Positions 7,978 to 17,400 of a stretch of DNA of 21,361 nt are shown piece after piece. The first letter of the stretch is position 1. Each line of letters opens with the position of its first letter. A program made the position numbers and the translations under genes. The notes under the pieces are model-generated. The model did not search any database. It was not told where the DNA came from and saw only the letters and a list, made by a program, of their open reading frames with translations. This DNA comes from an uncultured Muribaculaceae bacterium (GTDB lineage Bacteria; Bacteroidota; Bacteroidia; Bacteroidales; Muribaculaceae), in assembly GCA_910584735.1 (NCBI GenBank), contig CAJUBM010000044.1, forward strand, positions 1 through 21,361, written 5' to 3'.

Positions 7978-9159
7978 ATGGTAGAATTAAAGCTCAAAAG
8001 GGGTAAGGAGGAGTCTCTTGACAGATTCCACCCCTGGGTGTTCTCCGGGGCGCTCTCCCATGAAGTGCCTGACAGTGTTGCCGAAGGTGATATTGTCGGC
8101 GTGGTGGCCTCTGACGGACGTTTCCTTGGCGTGGGGCATTACCAGATAGGCTCTATCGCCGTGAGGATTCTTGATTTCGGTAGGACGGAGATTGACGGCG
8201 ACTTTTTCCGCAAACGACTGGAGGCGGCTTTCGGCCTGCGTAAGGCGCTGGCGCTTGCCAATGCGGAGAACAATGCCTACAGGCTGGTGCATGGCGAGGG
8301 AGACTTCCTCCCCGGGCTGGTCGTGGATATATATGGGCCTACGGCTGTATTGCAGGCTCATTCCGTGGGTATGCATTATGCACGTGAGATTATCGCTGAA
8401 CAGCTTGTGGGGCTTGATGGCCTCGGCGTAAGGAATGTGTACTATAAATCTGAGACTACGCTTCCTTTCAAGGCCCGTCTTGACCAGCATAACGGCTACC
8501 TTATCGGCTCGGCCGAGGATTCGGTAGCAATGGAGAATGGCTTGAAGTTCAACATCGACTGGCTGCGGGGGCAGAAGACAGGATTCTTTGTCGACCAGCG
8601 CGACAACCGTTCGCTATTGCAGCGTTATTCCCCGGGACGCAGGGTGTTGAATATGTTCTGCTATACCGGGGGATTCTCGGTCTATGCCATGCGCGGAGGT
8701 GCGTCGTTGGTTCATTCGGTAGATTCTTCGGAAAAGGCCGTAATGCTTACAGATGCCAATGTGGCGCTGAACTTCCCGGATGATACGCGCCATAAGTCGT
8801 TCTCGGAGGATGCTTTCAAATTCCTTGACAATATGGATGGCGGGGAGTATGACCTCGTGGTGCTTGACCCTCCGGCCTTCGCAAAGCACCGTAGCGCGTT
8901 GCGCAACGCCCTTCGTGGCTACCAGCGCCTTAACTATAAGGCTATGGAGAAGATTGCCCCGGGAGGCATATTGTTCACATTTTCATGTTCGCAGGCCGTG
9001 AGCCGTGAGCAGTTCCGGCTGGCGGTTTTCTCTGCCGCGGCACAAAGCCGCCGTAAGGTACGTATCCTTCACCAGCTTACCCAGCCGGCCGACCACCCGG
9101 TGAATATATTCCATCCCGAAGGTGAATATCTCAAAGGGTTGGTCCTCTATGTGGAATAA
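7978..9159 (+). CDS. rlmI: RlmI-type class I SAM-dependent 23S rRNA m5C methyltransferase
   Basis: The 393-residue length and order match RlmI/YccW. There is an N-terminal PUA domain (about 1-75, with HPWVFSGAL), a central linker domain with EGDFLPGLVVDIYG, and a Rossmann methyltransferase domain from about 190. In the latter, GQKTGFFVDQRDNR, VLNMFCYTGGFSVYA (SAM-binding motif I), LDPPAFAK (297-301 DPPAF) and FSCSQAVS with Cys337, the expected catalytic thiol of 5-methylcytosine enzymes, are visible. In E. coli RlmI modifies C1962 of 23S rRNA; the same target is assumed here by homology. The ATG lies 11 nt after rseP, suggesting one transcript. Confidence 0.88.
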   Translation: MVELKLKRGKEESLDRFHPWVFSGALSHEVPDSVAEGDIVGVVASDGRFLGVGHYQIGSIAVRILDFGRTEIDGDFFRKRLEAAFGLRKALALANAENNAYRLVHGEGDFLPGLVVDIYGPTAVLQAHSVGMHYAREIIAEQLVGLDGLGVRNVYYKSETTLPFKARLDQHNGYLIGSAEDSVAMENGLKFNIDWLRGQKTGFFVDQRDNRSLLQRYSPGRRVLNMFCYTGGFSVYAMRGGASLVHSVDSSEKAVMLTDANVALNFPDDTRHKSFSEDAFKFLDNMDGGEYDLVVLDPPAFAKHRSALRNALRGYQRLNYKAMEKIAPGGILFTFSCSQAVSREQFRLAVFSAAAQSRRKVRILHQLTQPADHPVNIFHPEGEYLKGLVLYVE

Positions 9160-9196
9160 TAACATGTAATGACCTTAAATCACAACCATATATTTT

Positions 9197-11224
9197 ATGA
9201 AATTATCAAGAATGACGGCTGCGGCCATGGCCGTAGTCGTTGCCACAACCTCAGCAATGGCTAATCTTACAGACCCATCGAATCCGTCGGGTACGATAGT
9301 CGACCGTTTCGCCGATATCGAAGTTATGCGGTATGCCGTACCCGGGTTCAACGAGCTTTCTCTGAATCAGAAAATGCTCATATATTATCTCACCGAGGCT
9401 GCTATCTCAGGCCGCGATATTCTTTGGGGCCAGAACGGCAAATATAATCTTGCCCTACGTTCCCTGTTGGAGGATATGTATGCCAAATATCAGGGTGACA
9501 AGACGTCTCCTGAGTTTCTTGCGTTTGAGAAATATCTGAAGCAGGTGGAGTTCGGCAACGGCATCTACCACCATTATTCGACCGATAAGTTTGTACCCGG
9601 ATTCTCGGAGAAATGGTTTGACGCCACTCTTAAGAGCGAGGATTTGGATTTGTCGAAATATGGGGAGCCTGCAACATTGAAGAAACTGATATTTGACCCC
9701 TCGTTTCTTCCCAAGCGTGTGAACCAGGCTGCCGGACAAGACCTTATCGTAACTTCGGCCAATAACCTTTATGACGGTGTCACTCAGGCCGAAGTAGAGG
9801 CATATTATGCCTCGCGTAAGGATACTACGGATCTCACCCCGGTGTCGTACGGCCTGAATACGAGGGTTATCAAGAACCCGCAGGGTGAGGTTGTGGAGCA
9901 GGTCTACAAAGTCGGCGGACTTTATTCCGAGGCTATCGAGCGGATTGTGGCGAACTTGGAGAAGGCTTTGCCATATGCCGAGTCACAGATACAGAAAGAT
10001 GTGATTGCCAAGCTGATAAGTTTCTACCGCACGGGCAATCTCAAGGAATTCGATGAATATTCCATCCTGTGGGTGGATGACACGAAATCGAAGGTTGACT
10101 TCGTGAACGGGTTCATAGAGAGCTATGGTGACCCTCTGGGTATGACCGGCGCCTGGGAGTCGATTGTGAATTTCCGTAACGATGCCGCCTCGAAGCGTAC
10201 GGAGATTATCTCAGGCAACGCCCAGTGGTTCGAGAACAACTCACCGGTTGACCCGCGCTTCCGTAAGCCCCATGTAAAGGGTGTTACCGCAAAGGTTATC
10301 AACGCGGCTATCCTTGCCGGTGACGCATATCCGGCATCACCGATAGGGATAAACCTCCCGAACGCTAACTGGATTCGTGCGGCACACGGATCAAAGTCGG
10401 TTACGATAGAGAACCTTACGCAGGCTTACGATGATGCTGCTCATGGCAACGGCTTCAATGAGGAGTTCGTTATCGATGAGCCTACACGTCGTCTGTTGGA
10501 CGAGTATCTGTTCATCACAGACAACCTCCATACCGACCTGCACGAATGTCTCGGACATGCTTCCGGACAGCTTCTTCCCGGCGTTGATCCTGATGCCCTG
10601 AAAGCCCACGGTTCGACTTTGGAGGAGACCCGTGCCGATCTTTTCGCGCTCTATTATCTTGCCGACCCCAAGCTGTTGGAACTCGGGCTGCTCGACAATC
10701 CCGATGCTTACAAGGCTGAATATTACAAGTTCATGCTGAACGGCCTGATGACCCAGTTGATGCGTATCGAGCCGGGCAAGGATGTAGAGGAGGCCCATAT
10801 GCGAAACCGCAAGTTGATTTCAGAGTGGGTTCTTGAGAAAGGCGCTCCCGACAACGTGGTGGAACTGGTTAAGATTGACGGTAAGACTTTCGTGCGTATC
10901 AATGATTATGAGAAACTCCGTGCTTTGTTCGGACAGCTTCTCGGAGAGATACAGCGTATAAAGTCTGAGGGTGATTATGCCGCCGGCGAGGCGTTGGTTG
11001 AGAAATATGCCGTCAAGGTCGACCCGACTCTACACAAGGAGGTTCTTGACCGCTATGCCAAGCTCAATATCGCCCCTTACAAAGGTTTCGTAAATCCCGT
11101 TTATACCCCTGTAAAAGACGCTGACGGCAACATCACCGATGTTACCATATCTTTCGAGGAAGGCTATCTGCCCCAGATGTTCCGCTATTCGCGTGATTAC
11201 AGCACTCTTCCTCACGAGAACTAA
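9197..11224 (+). CDS. secreted M49 dipeptidyl peptidase III
   Basis: DPP III is a zinc exopeptidase that removes dipeptides from the N-terminus of short peptides. The 675 residues equal, from memory, the length of the characterised Bacteroides thetaiotaomicron enzyme. The family zinc motif HExxGH appears as HECLGH (His449, Glu450, His454) and the second motif as EETRAD with zinc ligand Glu477; eukaryotic members have HELLGH and EECRAE. The N-terminus (residues 1-22, ending AMA-N) looks like a signal peptide, so the enzyme probably works in the periplasm, unlike the cytosolic eukaryotic forms. It follows the methyltransferase by 37 nt and ends in a hairpin, so it may close the operon or be expressed alone. 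Confidence 0.93.
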   Translation: MKLSRMTAAAMAVVVATTSAMANLTDPSNPSGTIVDRFADIEVMRYAVPGFNELSLNQKMLIYYLTEAAISGRDILWGQNGKYNLALRSLLEDMYAKYQGDKTSPEFLAFEKYLKQVEFGNGIYHHYSTDKFVPGFSEKWFDATLKSEDLDLSKYGEPATLKKLIFDPSFLPKRVNQAAGQDLIVTSANNLYDGVTQAEVEAYYASRKDTTDLTPVSYGLNTRVIKNPQGEVVEQVYKVGGLYSEAIERIVANLEKALPYAESQIQKDVIAKLISFYRTGNLKEFDEYSILWVDDTKSKVDFVNGFIESYGDPLGMTGAWESIVNFRNDAASKRTEIISGNAQWFENNSPVDPRFRKPHVKGVTAKVINAAILAGDAYPASPIGINLPNANWIRAAHGSKSVTIENLTQAYDDAAHGNGFNEEFVIDEPTRRLLDEYLFITDNLHTDLHECLGHASGQLLPGVDPDALKAHGSTLEETRADLFALYYLADPKLLELGLLDNPDAYKAEYYKFMLNGLMTQLMRIEPGKDVEEAHMRNRKLISEWVLEKGAPDNVVELVKIDGKTFVRINDYEKLRALFGQLLGEIQRIKSEGDYAAGEALVEKYAVKVDPTLHKEVLDRYAKLNIAPYKGFVNPVYTPVKDADGNITDVTISFEEGYLPQMFRYSRDYSTLPHEN

Positions 11225-11262
11225 AGCGTTTGCCAATTTAGATAAAGCATAACGAATCTGCT

Positions 11263-11300
11263 AAGTCGGTGTGCCAGATGCAATTTGGGCACACCGACTT
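11263..11300 (+). terminator. hairpin terminator after DPP III gene
   Basis: AAGTCGGTGTGCC (11263-11275) pairs perfectly with GGCACACCGACTT (11288-11300) across a 12-nt loop. It begins 38 nt after the stop codon. The following TATTAAAATA is AT-rich but not a clean T-run. Confidence 0.7.
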
Positions 11301-11322
11301 TATTAAAATATGATGCTCTCAA

Positions 11323-11481
11323 CAATTCTAACTTTGTTGTAGCCGGATGGTAGTGGCGCAGCCTGAGAAGATAGCATTTTTGAGAGATAGTAGAGGTTGA
11401 TTGGCGCCCTCTCTTCGGGTGGCCTGCCGTCCCGGAGGTCCGGCGCCACTACCATCCGGCTACAATGAAAGGTTAGCATTG
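11323..11481. repeat. intergenic element with long inverted arms
   Basis: A 23-bp perfect inverted pair (11337-11359 and 11443-11465, arms beginning TTGTAGCCGGATGG and ending CCATCCGGCTACAA) extends outward with minor mismatch to 11323 and 11481. The 83-bp centre contains a further stem, CTTCGGG (11413-11419) with CCCGGAG (11431-11437). The 304 nt between the DPP III gene and the next ORF hold only this element and the preceding terminator. A minus-strand ORF across it is probably not translated. It looks like a mobile-element-derived or structured repeat; copy number in the genome cannot be judged here. Confidence 0.7.
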
Positions 11482-11528
11482 ATAACAAATTTTGTCAGAG
11501 AGGTTTTTGCCTTAATTCAAATAATTGA

Positions 11529-11819
11529 ATGAAACGGATAGATAAGAAAACAGAAAGGAAGCTATATTGGCTGTTTATCCCTATGGCCATAGTAGTTATA
11601 TTGTTGATGCTTGATTTGTGGTTTGGTATGAATCTCGGCTTCCTGACGTGGGGCAAGCCTGCCATTCTTGGGAGTGCCTTAATCGTATTCATAGGCTATT
11701 CCATCGCGGCAATAAGGCAGAGATGCTGGGGTGAATTGGCGGTCGCCGTTATCATCGCCGTTGTCATGCTCCTGAATATGAGTAATTTCTTCATAGATCT
11801 ATTCTGGCCGGATAGATAG
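11529..11819 (+). CDS. small membrane protein, unknown function
   Basis: The protein has 96 residues: a basic N-terminus (MKRIDKKTERK), a helix (LYWLFIPMAIVVILLMLDLWFG), a second hydrophobic segment (ILGSALIVFIGYSIAAI), a basic turn with RQRCWGE, and a third helix (LAVAVIIAVVMLLNMSNFFIDLF). No domain is recognised. The composition and continuous frame support a real gene, but there is no clear promoter. It stands alone between the inverted-repeat element and a bidirectional terminator. Confidence 0.65.
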   Translation: MKRIDKKTERKLYWLFIPMAIVVILLMLDLWFGMNLGFLTWGKPAILGSALIVFIGYSIAAIRQRCWGELAVAVIIAVVMLLNMSNFFIDLFWPDR

Positions 11820-11835
11820 GGGAATTACTATAATA

Positions 11836-11892
11836 AAAGTGGTTCTTTTTGATGACTATAATAAGATTGATTAAAGTGGTTCTTTTTGATGA
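11836..11892. repeat. two exact 20-bp direct repeats
   Basis: AAAGTGGTTCTTTTTGATGA occurs at 11836-11855 and again at 11873-11892, with a period of 37 bp. Each copy is also preceded by ACTATAATAA (11827-11836 and 11855-11864). They lie between the small membrane protein stop and the terminator hairpin. No coding role is seen. Confidence 0.8.
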
Positions 11893-11904
11893 ATTGAAAA
11901 GACA

Positions 11905-11942
11905 AAGGCTGGCGCCCGTCACGGGTTGCCAGCCTTCTTTTT
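11905..11942. terminator. bidirectional rho-independent terminator between converging genes
   Basis: AAGGCTGGC (11905-11913) pairs with GCCAGCCTT (11928-11936), and CCC (11915-11917) pairs with GGG (11923-11925) inside. TTTTT follows on the + strand at 11938-11942. On the minus strand the stem is followed by TTTGTCTTTTC. It can serve both the + strand small membrane gene and the - strand GH32 operon, whose last stop is about 100 nt away. Between it and that stop there is only an AT-rich 7-bp hairpin (11953-11959 with 11968-11974). Confidence 0.8.
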
Positions 11943-12040
11943 CACCTTTTTAAATTGGAAACTCAAATCCAATTATGAAAATGTTACAAATCCTATTCTT
12001 AAATATTATTTGGCAATTATATCGGTATATTCTGTTTTGA

Positions 12041-14425
12041 TTATCTGATATAGACCTTGCGGGAGCCTATCAGATAGAGGCCGGGAGAGAGCATGGTTTC
12101 GGCCTCGGAGGACTTTACGTTGGAGAGGACCTTTACGCCGCCGGGAAGGGTGTAGACGTCCACATATTCCGAGGTGGCTGATGTGTTGTCGGAAAACACA
12201 TCATCTATGGCCGAGGAGCCGCTGTGTTTGAGATTCCATGCTTTAAGGTCGCGAACCGTTACCTTGCCTCCGGTGGAGAAGGCTTCTACGCCGTCAGCAT
12301 CAGCATCGGTGGGGAATACCCTTATCGAGGTAGCCCATCGGTCGTTGATGAATATGTCTAAGATGGAGTGGTCTACGAAGAGGTCGATTTTCATCTCTGT
12401 GCCGCGTGAGAGGAACTCTGGCAGCGGGCAGCGATATACACCGCCATATACACCGCCATCGTTTATCAGGCGGTTGAGCGATGTGAAGTCTGCTGTCAGT
12501 TCGCCGGTGTTGGGGTTGTAGGTGATTTTTGCGGCGCCTTTGGCGTTCTTGAACACCTCGAAACCGAAGGGGGTCGAACCCACTACGAATGTGCCGCAAA
12601 TCTCTACCGCACGTCCCTTTACCGGGGACAGTTGCAGGGCGCCGTCAAGTTCGAAATCCATGCGTGAGAATCCGCCATCGCCACGCATCCCGGTAAGGCC
12701 GGAGAAAGGTTTCTGTACGAGTAGGCCCTTTTCGTCAAGGCTCCATTCGCGGGGGAGGGAATAGCAGTGTGCCCAACCGAGATTCCAGTTGTCCTCGGAG
12801 GGGAGTTTGTCGGGTACGATACCGAGGGCTATGGTCCTGCCGTCATGATTGTAGACCGTTGGCGACAGAAGACCGAAACCCTCTTTGGAATTGAGTTCTA
12901 CAGTGCGTGGGGTGGAGAATCCTGCATCGGGTACGAACTGGCCCGATGAGTTGATGGTGCCGGTCCAATAGATTGTGCGGACGCCTACCGATGTGCCGAG
13001 CGGGGTGGCTGTAAAAAGCCATTTGCCGTTGCCCATGTCGGTGACATTCGGCATCTCCCAGAATGTTCCGGCCTGGGCCGAGGAGGAGCCGGAGAAGAAC
13101 AGACGTCCGTCATTGCTCCATGTAGAATTGCCGGGATTGTATTCGTGGAGTGTCGTTGTACCCACGCCGTTTTTGGAAGACCCTACTATTATATATGCCT
13201 TGCCGTCGTGACGGAAGAAGTAAGGGTCGCGGAAGTCATCGCCCAGTCCGGCCGGACGTTCGGGTATTATCGGGTTTGACGGCGACTTAGTCCAGTTCAG
13301 CAGCGCGTTGTCATCGGGGGATGCCTGTGCTATGGAGGCTCGGCCGTAATCTACGGCGGTGTATAATATATTGGGTTTGTCGCCTGTAACCTCCGGGTCG
13401 GAGAACACGCAGCCGCTCCAACAGCCTTTTATGTCGTAGGGGTCGCCGGGAGCGAGGGCAATCTTCTCCTCGCGCCAGTCGAAGAGGTTTTCGCTGGAGA
13501 TGTGTCCCCAGTGGAGACGTGCCATATACGGGCCGTCGGCATTTTTTTGGAAGAAGAGATGGTAACGCCCCTCAGAGAACCACATGCCGTGGCACTCGTT
13601 GGTCCAGGCGGCTGCCGGCATACCGTGGAATCGCGGACGCAGTATGTCATCGGCGAACCGCGATTCGGGAATGTCGAGATTTGCAGGGTTCTCGGGTTTC
13701 CATGATTTTACGGTAGCCTCGTCAATAGCCTCGTCCCATATCTTTATATCATCGATGAGGCCGTTGTATGAGGACAGGAGGAATGGTCCGGAATAATTCT
13801 CAAGGTCGCCGCGTCCTAATTTGAAGGAACCTGCGGCCATGCTTACATCGCCGTTGCAGCGGCTTGACCCCACGGCCACTCCGTTTCGGTAGAGTCTCAC
13901 CGTGCGGGAGTCGCCATCGATGACAGCGGTAAGGTTCTGCCATTCATATGTAGGAAGAGGGGTGCTGACCTCGATATTTACCGGCCATCCGCCGATAAAT
14001 GTCTTGAACGAATACTTTCCGTCAAATCCGATGAAGAAGCCGAAACCGCTTTTTGCTTCCTCATTGAGGCAGCTTGCTATAGCGGTCTGTTCCTTGGTGT
14101 TGACATCAATCTGGATGATGGGGTAGGAGGGAACGGCCACCCATAGGGATACTGTCATTTTCTTGGTGCCGGAAGGTATGATATTCCCTAAGCGGGCATC
14201 CACCCAGGAGGTATAGCCGTCAAACCGCAGGGCTTTTCCCTCGGCGCCGTCAACGTTTTCGGGTGTGAAATGTCCCTGTACGGCGAATCGGTTGCCGCTG
14301 ACCTGTTCCATAATCTGCCCTGAGCGTACATCCATCGGGAAGTGCGCCACTAATGCGCCTTGGGCATAGGCGCATCCGAGTACGGAGGCAGCGGAAGCTG
14401 TTAGAATTGATAGATAGTTTTTCAT
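12041..14425 (-). CDS. secreted LamG + GH32 fructan hydrolase-like enzyme
   Basis: The 794-residue protein starts with a signal peptide (cleavage likely AYA-Q at 21/22; Cys18 in VLGC could alternatively be a lipobox). A laminin-G/concanavalin-like domain spans about 24-242 (VAHFPMD, ALRFDGYTSWVD, LTAVIDGDSRTVRLYRNG, GLIDDIKIWDEA). The GH32 five-blade domain spans about 265-575 and its C-terminal beta sandwich about 585-732 (FVDHSILDIFIND). GH32 landmarks are FRDP (Asp400) and the acid/base WEMP (Glu457, normally EC). The nucleophile motif is WTNECHG (274-280) instead of WMNDPNG, placing Glu277 where Asp is expected. A tail (PGLYLIGSRKVYIR) resembles a type IX sorting domain. GH32 enzymes cut beta-fructosides such as levan or inulin. 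It is last in the minus-strand operon, 39 nt after its larger paralogue. Confidence 0.9.
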   Translation of the reverse strand: MKNYLSILTASAASVLGCAYAQGALVAHFPMDVRSGQIMEQVSGNRFAVQGHFTPENVDGAEGKALRFDGYTSWVDARLGNIIPSGTKKMTVSLWVAVPSYPIIQIDVNTKEQTAIASCLNEEAKSGFGFFIGFDGKYSFKTFIGGWPVNIEVSTPLPTYEWQNLTAVIDGDSRTVRLYRNGVAVGSSRCNGDVSMAAGSFKLGRGDLENYSGPFLLSSYNGLIDDIKIWDEAIDEATVKSWKPENPANLDIPESRFADDILRPRFHGMPAAAWTNECHGMWFSEGRYHLFFQKNADGPYMARLHWGHISSENLFDWREEKIALAPGDPYDIKGCWSGCVFSDPEVTGDKPNILYTAVDYGRASIAQASPDDNALLNWTKSPSNPIIPERPAGLGDDFRDPYFFRHDGKAYIIVGSSKNGVGTTTLHEYNPGNSTWSNDGRLFFSGSSSAQAGTFWEMPNVTDMGNGKWLFTATPLGTSVGVRTIYWTGTINSSGQFVPDAGFSTPRTVELNSKEGFGLLSPTVYNHDGRTIALGIVPDKLPSEDNWNLGWAHCYSLPREWSLDEKGLLVQKPFSGLTGMRGDGGFSRMDFELDGALQLSPVKGRAVEICGTFVVGSTPFGFEVFKNAKGAAKITYNPNTGELTADFTSLNRLINDGGVYGGVYRCPLPEFLSRGTEMKIDLFVDHSILDIFINDRWATSIRVFPTDADADGVEAFSTGGKVTVRDLKAWNLKHSGSSAIDDVFSDNTSATSEYVDVYTLPGGVKVLSNVKSSEAETMLSPGLYLIGSRKVYIR

Positions 14426-14464
14426 TGAATCTGTATTTTGTTTTATATTTTATCGTTGAGATGC

Positions 14465-17400
14465 TTATTTTAGCATTAGCTTTGCCGTATTGCTACCGCA
14501 AGTCACTATCACGGGGCCTTGTACCGGGAGTGAGAAGGAGCCCGAATCGCTCTCGGTAGTAAGAGTGGTAATTGTTCTTCCGTCCGGTGTGGTGATTGTT
14601 ATACGGCTACCCGGTGTGAGGCCGCTATATCTTATCCCTGAGGGGTAAACGGGATAGAATGTAGGGTTATTGTCGGGTTGTAGGGTGATTTCGTCAATAT
14701 CAGTGGGGCTGTCATATTGGTCGAATGATTCGAGATATTTGAGAGTGTTGGCCGTGAGACGTTCCACATTCCCCTGGTACGTATTCCCTCCGAAGCGTGG
14801 AGCCAGTTCGTAGGCTGCTATACCGTTGGCAATAACGGTGCCTGAATTGCTTGCGCGTGACACTGCGTCAGGGTGGAATTCCACTATTCCGGCCACGGCA
14901 TGATCCACGACATGTCCCCATGTGCCGAGAACTGTGGCGTTGTTGTGACGTTCAAACCGCTCTACAGTATTCTTGCCGTCTGCGTTATAGGACAATGCGT
15001 TGAGATCCCATATGCAGTTATGGTCTTCCCGCCATATTTCGGTATTATCTCCCGAACCTTCCATGGGGAAAGTGCGGCCTTGGTCAGTGTTGGTGGTTGC
15101 CATACCCTCGTAAATCGGGTGCGATGAATGGTCGTAATACTGGGAATTATCGCTTTCGTGGAAGCCATATCCGATATGTGGCTGGATATTCCATACATCT
15201 GTGCCTGTTCCACCATTGGCGAAACTCATAATATTGGGACCCATATCGTGGGATACACGGCCTATTTCGGGAAGCAGCCTTACGGCGTGTTTCGAGAGGT
15301 AGATACACCCTCCCTGTGCCATAAACCGTTTCAGTGCGGATGATACATCGGTGCCTGCATATGGTATGGCGGGGGTGCCGTTGTCAACGCAGTCGGAGTG
15401 TACCCACACGGTGCCGAAATTGGTATAATCGAGTCTTGACATATCGGACGGGGTCAATATTGCCCCGTCCGGGCATATACGGCTGAACAGAGCCAGGGCC
15501 TCGCGTTCCTGGGGATTAAGCGCGGACGGGTCGTGGCTGTTTACGATTATTGCGGTACGGGATGAGTTTGACACGGTGGGAAGTGGTGTCCCCGTATCGG
15601 AAAGGGTGCGTGAAGAGGAAGACAATGCCCAAGCTTGCAACGAACGCATTGTTGTGGCATCTCCTTCCGAGAAAGCCTCTACGCCGAGGCCATCTTCATC
15701 ATGGGGGAATACGCGCACGGAGGCGGCATATCTTTCGCCGATGAATATATCTATTATCGAATGGTCGAAAAACAGGTTCACAGACAATTCTTTGCCAGGC
15801 GCTATGACATCCGGTAAAGTGGCCGTGTAAAGGCCGTCGTACACCCCTCCGTCATTTACAATTTTAGGGAGATGCTGCAAATTGAGTGTTACGGTTCCGG
15901 CAGAGGGGTTGATTGTCAGTGACGCATGTGAATGGTCGGGATTGGCCGGATTTTTGAGGAAACGGATTCCCCACGGAGAGTTCCCGCATACGGCTTTTGC
16001 ACTGACTTCGAACTGTCGCCCGGAATGAAGCTGTTGCACACCCGAGAGGTTGAAATCGTTTTTTGAGAAAGATTGGGAACCGCGCATATCCCGGAGTTCT
16101 GTCGGCATGGTCTGGAAAAGATTGCCCGCATTATCTGTTGACCATTGGCGTGGAAGGGAGTAGCAATGGGCCCAGCCGTTGGCCTTATTGTCGGCGCTTG
16201 ATATTTTGTCGGGAACGATGCCTAAGGCTAAGACACGTCCGTCTTTCTGTGTAATGGAGGGGGAGAGGAAACCGAAGCCGTCTCGCCCGAAGAGGTCAAG
16301 ACTGCGGGGATGTACGGAGGCTTCGTCGGTCACGAACCTGCCGTCTGCGTTTATGTAGCCCGTGCGGTAGAGGGCCATAGTTCCTTTTGAGGTTCCTATG
16401 GGGGTATAACAGAAAAGAGCCTTCCCGCCGGGCATAACCGTGATAGAGGGCATTTCGATGAACACCCCGTCATCTTCTACCGAGTGGGCCCAATAGAAAT
16501 CATCGTTCTCGTGGCCGCTCCACCCGCCGTCAACCCAGCGGTGTAGCGTTACCAGTCCGCGCCCTGCGCGTGATGAACCGACTATGATATAGGCTTTCCC
16601 TTCATGTCGGAAAAAATAAGGGTCTCTGAAATCATCTGACAGTCCGGCGGGACGTCCGTCAATCAGCGGATTACCATTGTATTTGTTCCAAGACAATAAC
16701 GAATTGTCAGAGGGTACGGCACGGGCTATACGTGCGCGACCATAATCTACGGCTGTATAGAGTATGTTTTGCTGCCCTCCTGTGATTTCAGGGTCGGAGA
16801 ACACACACCCGCTCCAGCATCCTTTCATGTCGTAGGAGGCGCCGGGTGTGAGCGCTACTTTCTCTTCGTGCCAGTCAAAAAGGTTGGTGGAGGCAAGATG
16901 CCCCCAGTTCAGACGCGCCATGTAGGGGCCGAGACCGTTTTTCTGAAAGAAGACATGCCACAGACCGTCTGACCATACCAGACCGTGTGTCTCGTTGGTC
17001 CAGGCCGTGGAGGGCATACCGTGGAAAACGGGACGCCATCGGTCACCCGTATAGCGGGAAGCAGGGGCTGTTACTACCGGGGGCGCATCGGCCCGCCACG
17101 ACAATAGCTGGTCGGGCGATAGAGCTTCGTCACGCACGGTGAGTTCATCAATAATGCCGCCGAAAGCCGTTGTACGGAAGGCATCGGCACCCGAGCCGAA
17201 CCATACCTCCCAGCCATCCTGAGCGATATGTAGGTCTGCCTCACCGACTACAATATCGCCTGACGAACATTCGCCTCGGGCCACCTCCTTGCCGTTGTTG
17301 TAGAGAACGAGGGTGCGCTCATCGGCATTTACAACGGCTGCCAGGCAATTCCAGCGGCTCAGCGGGAGAGGTGCCGACACGTTCACTATGGCCAGTTCGC

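Noticed and set aside
11303..11488. 61-aa minus-strand ORF across the inverted-repeat element
   Set aside because: Its sequence is dictated by the two repeat arms; more likely a noncoding repeat than a gene.
14372..14425. Lipoprotein signal (VLGC, Cys18) on the 794-aa GH32 enzyme
   Set aside because: Possible, but a standard cleavage site AYA-Q follows at once and no acidic surface-export signal comes after the Cys, so a soluble secreted form is preferred.
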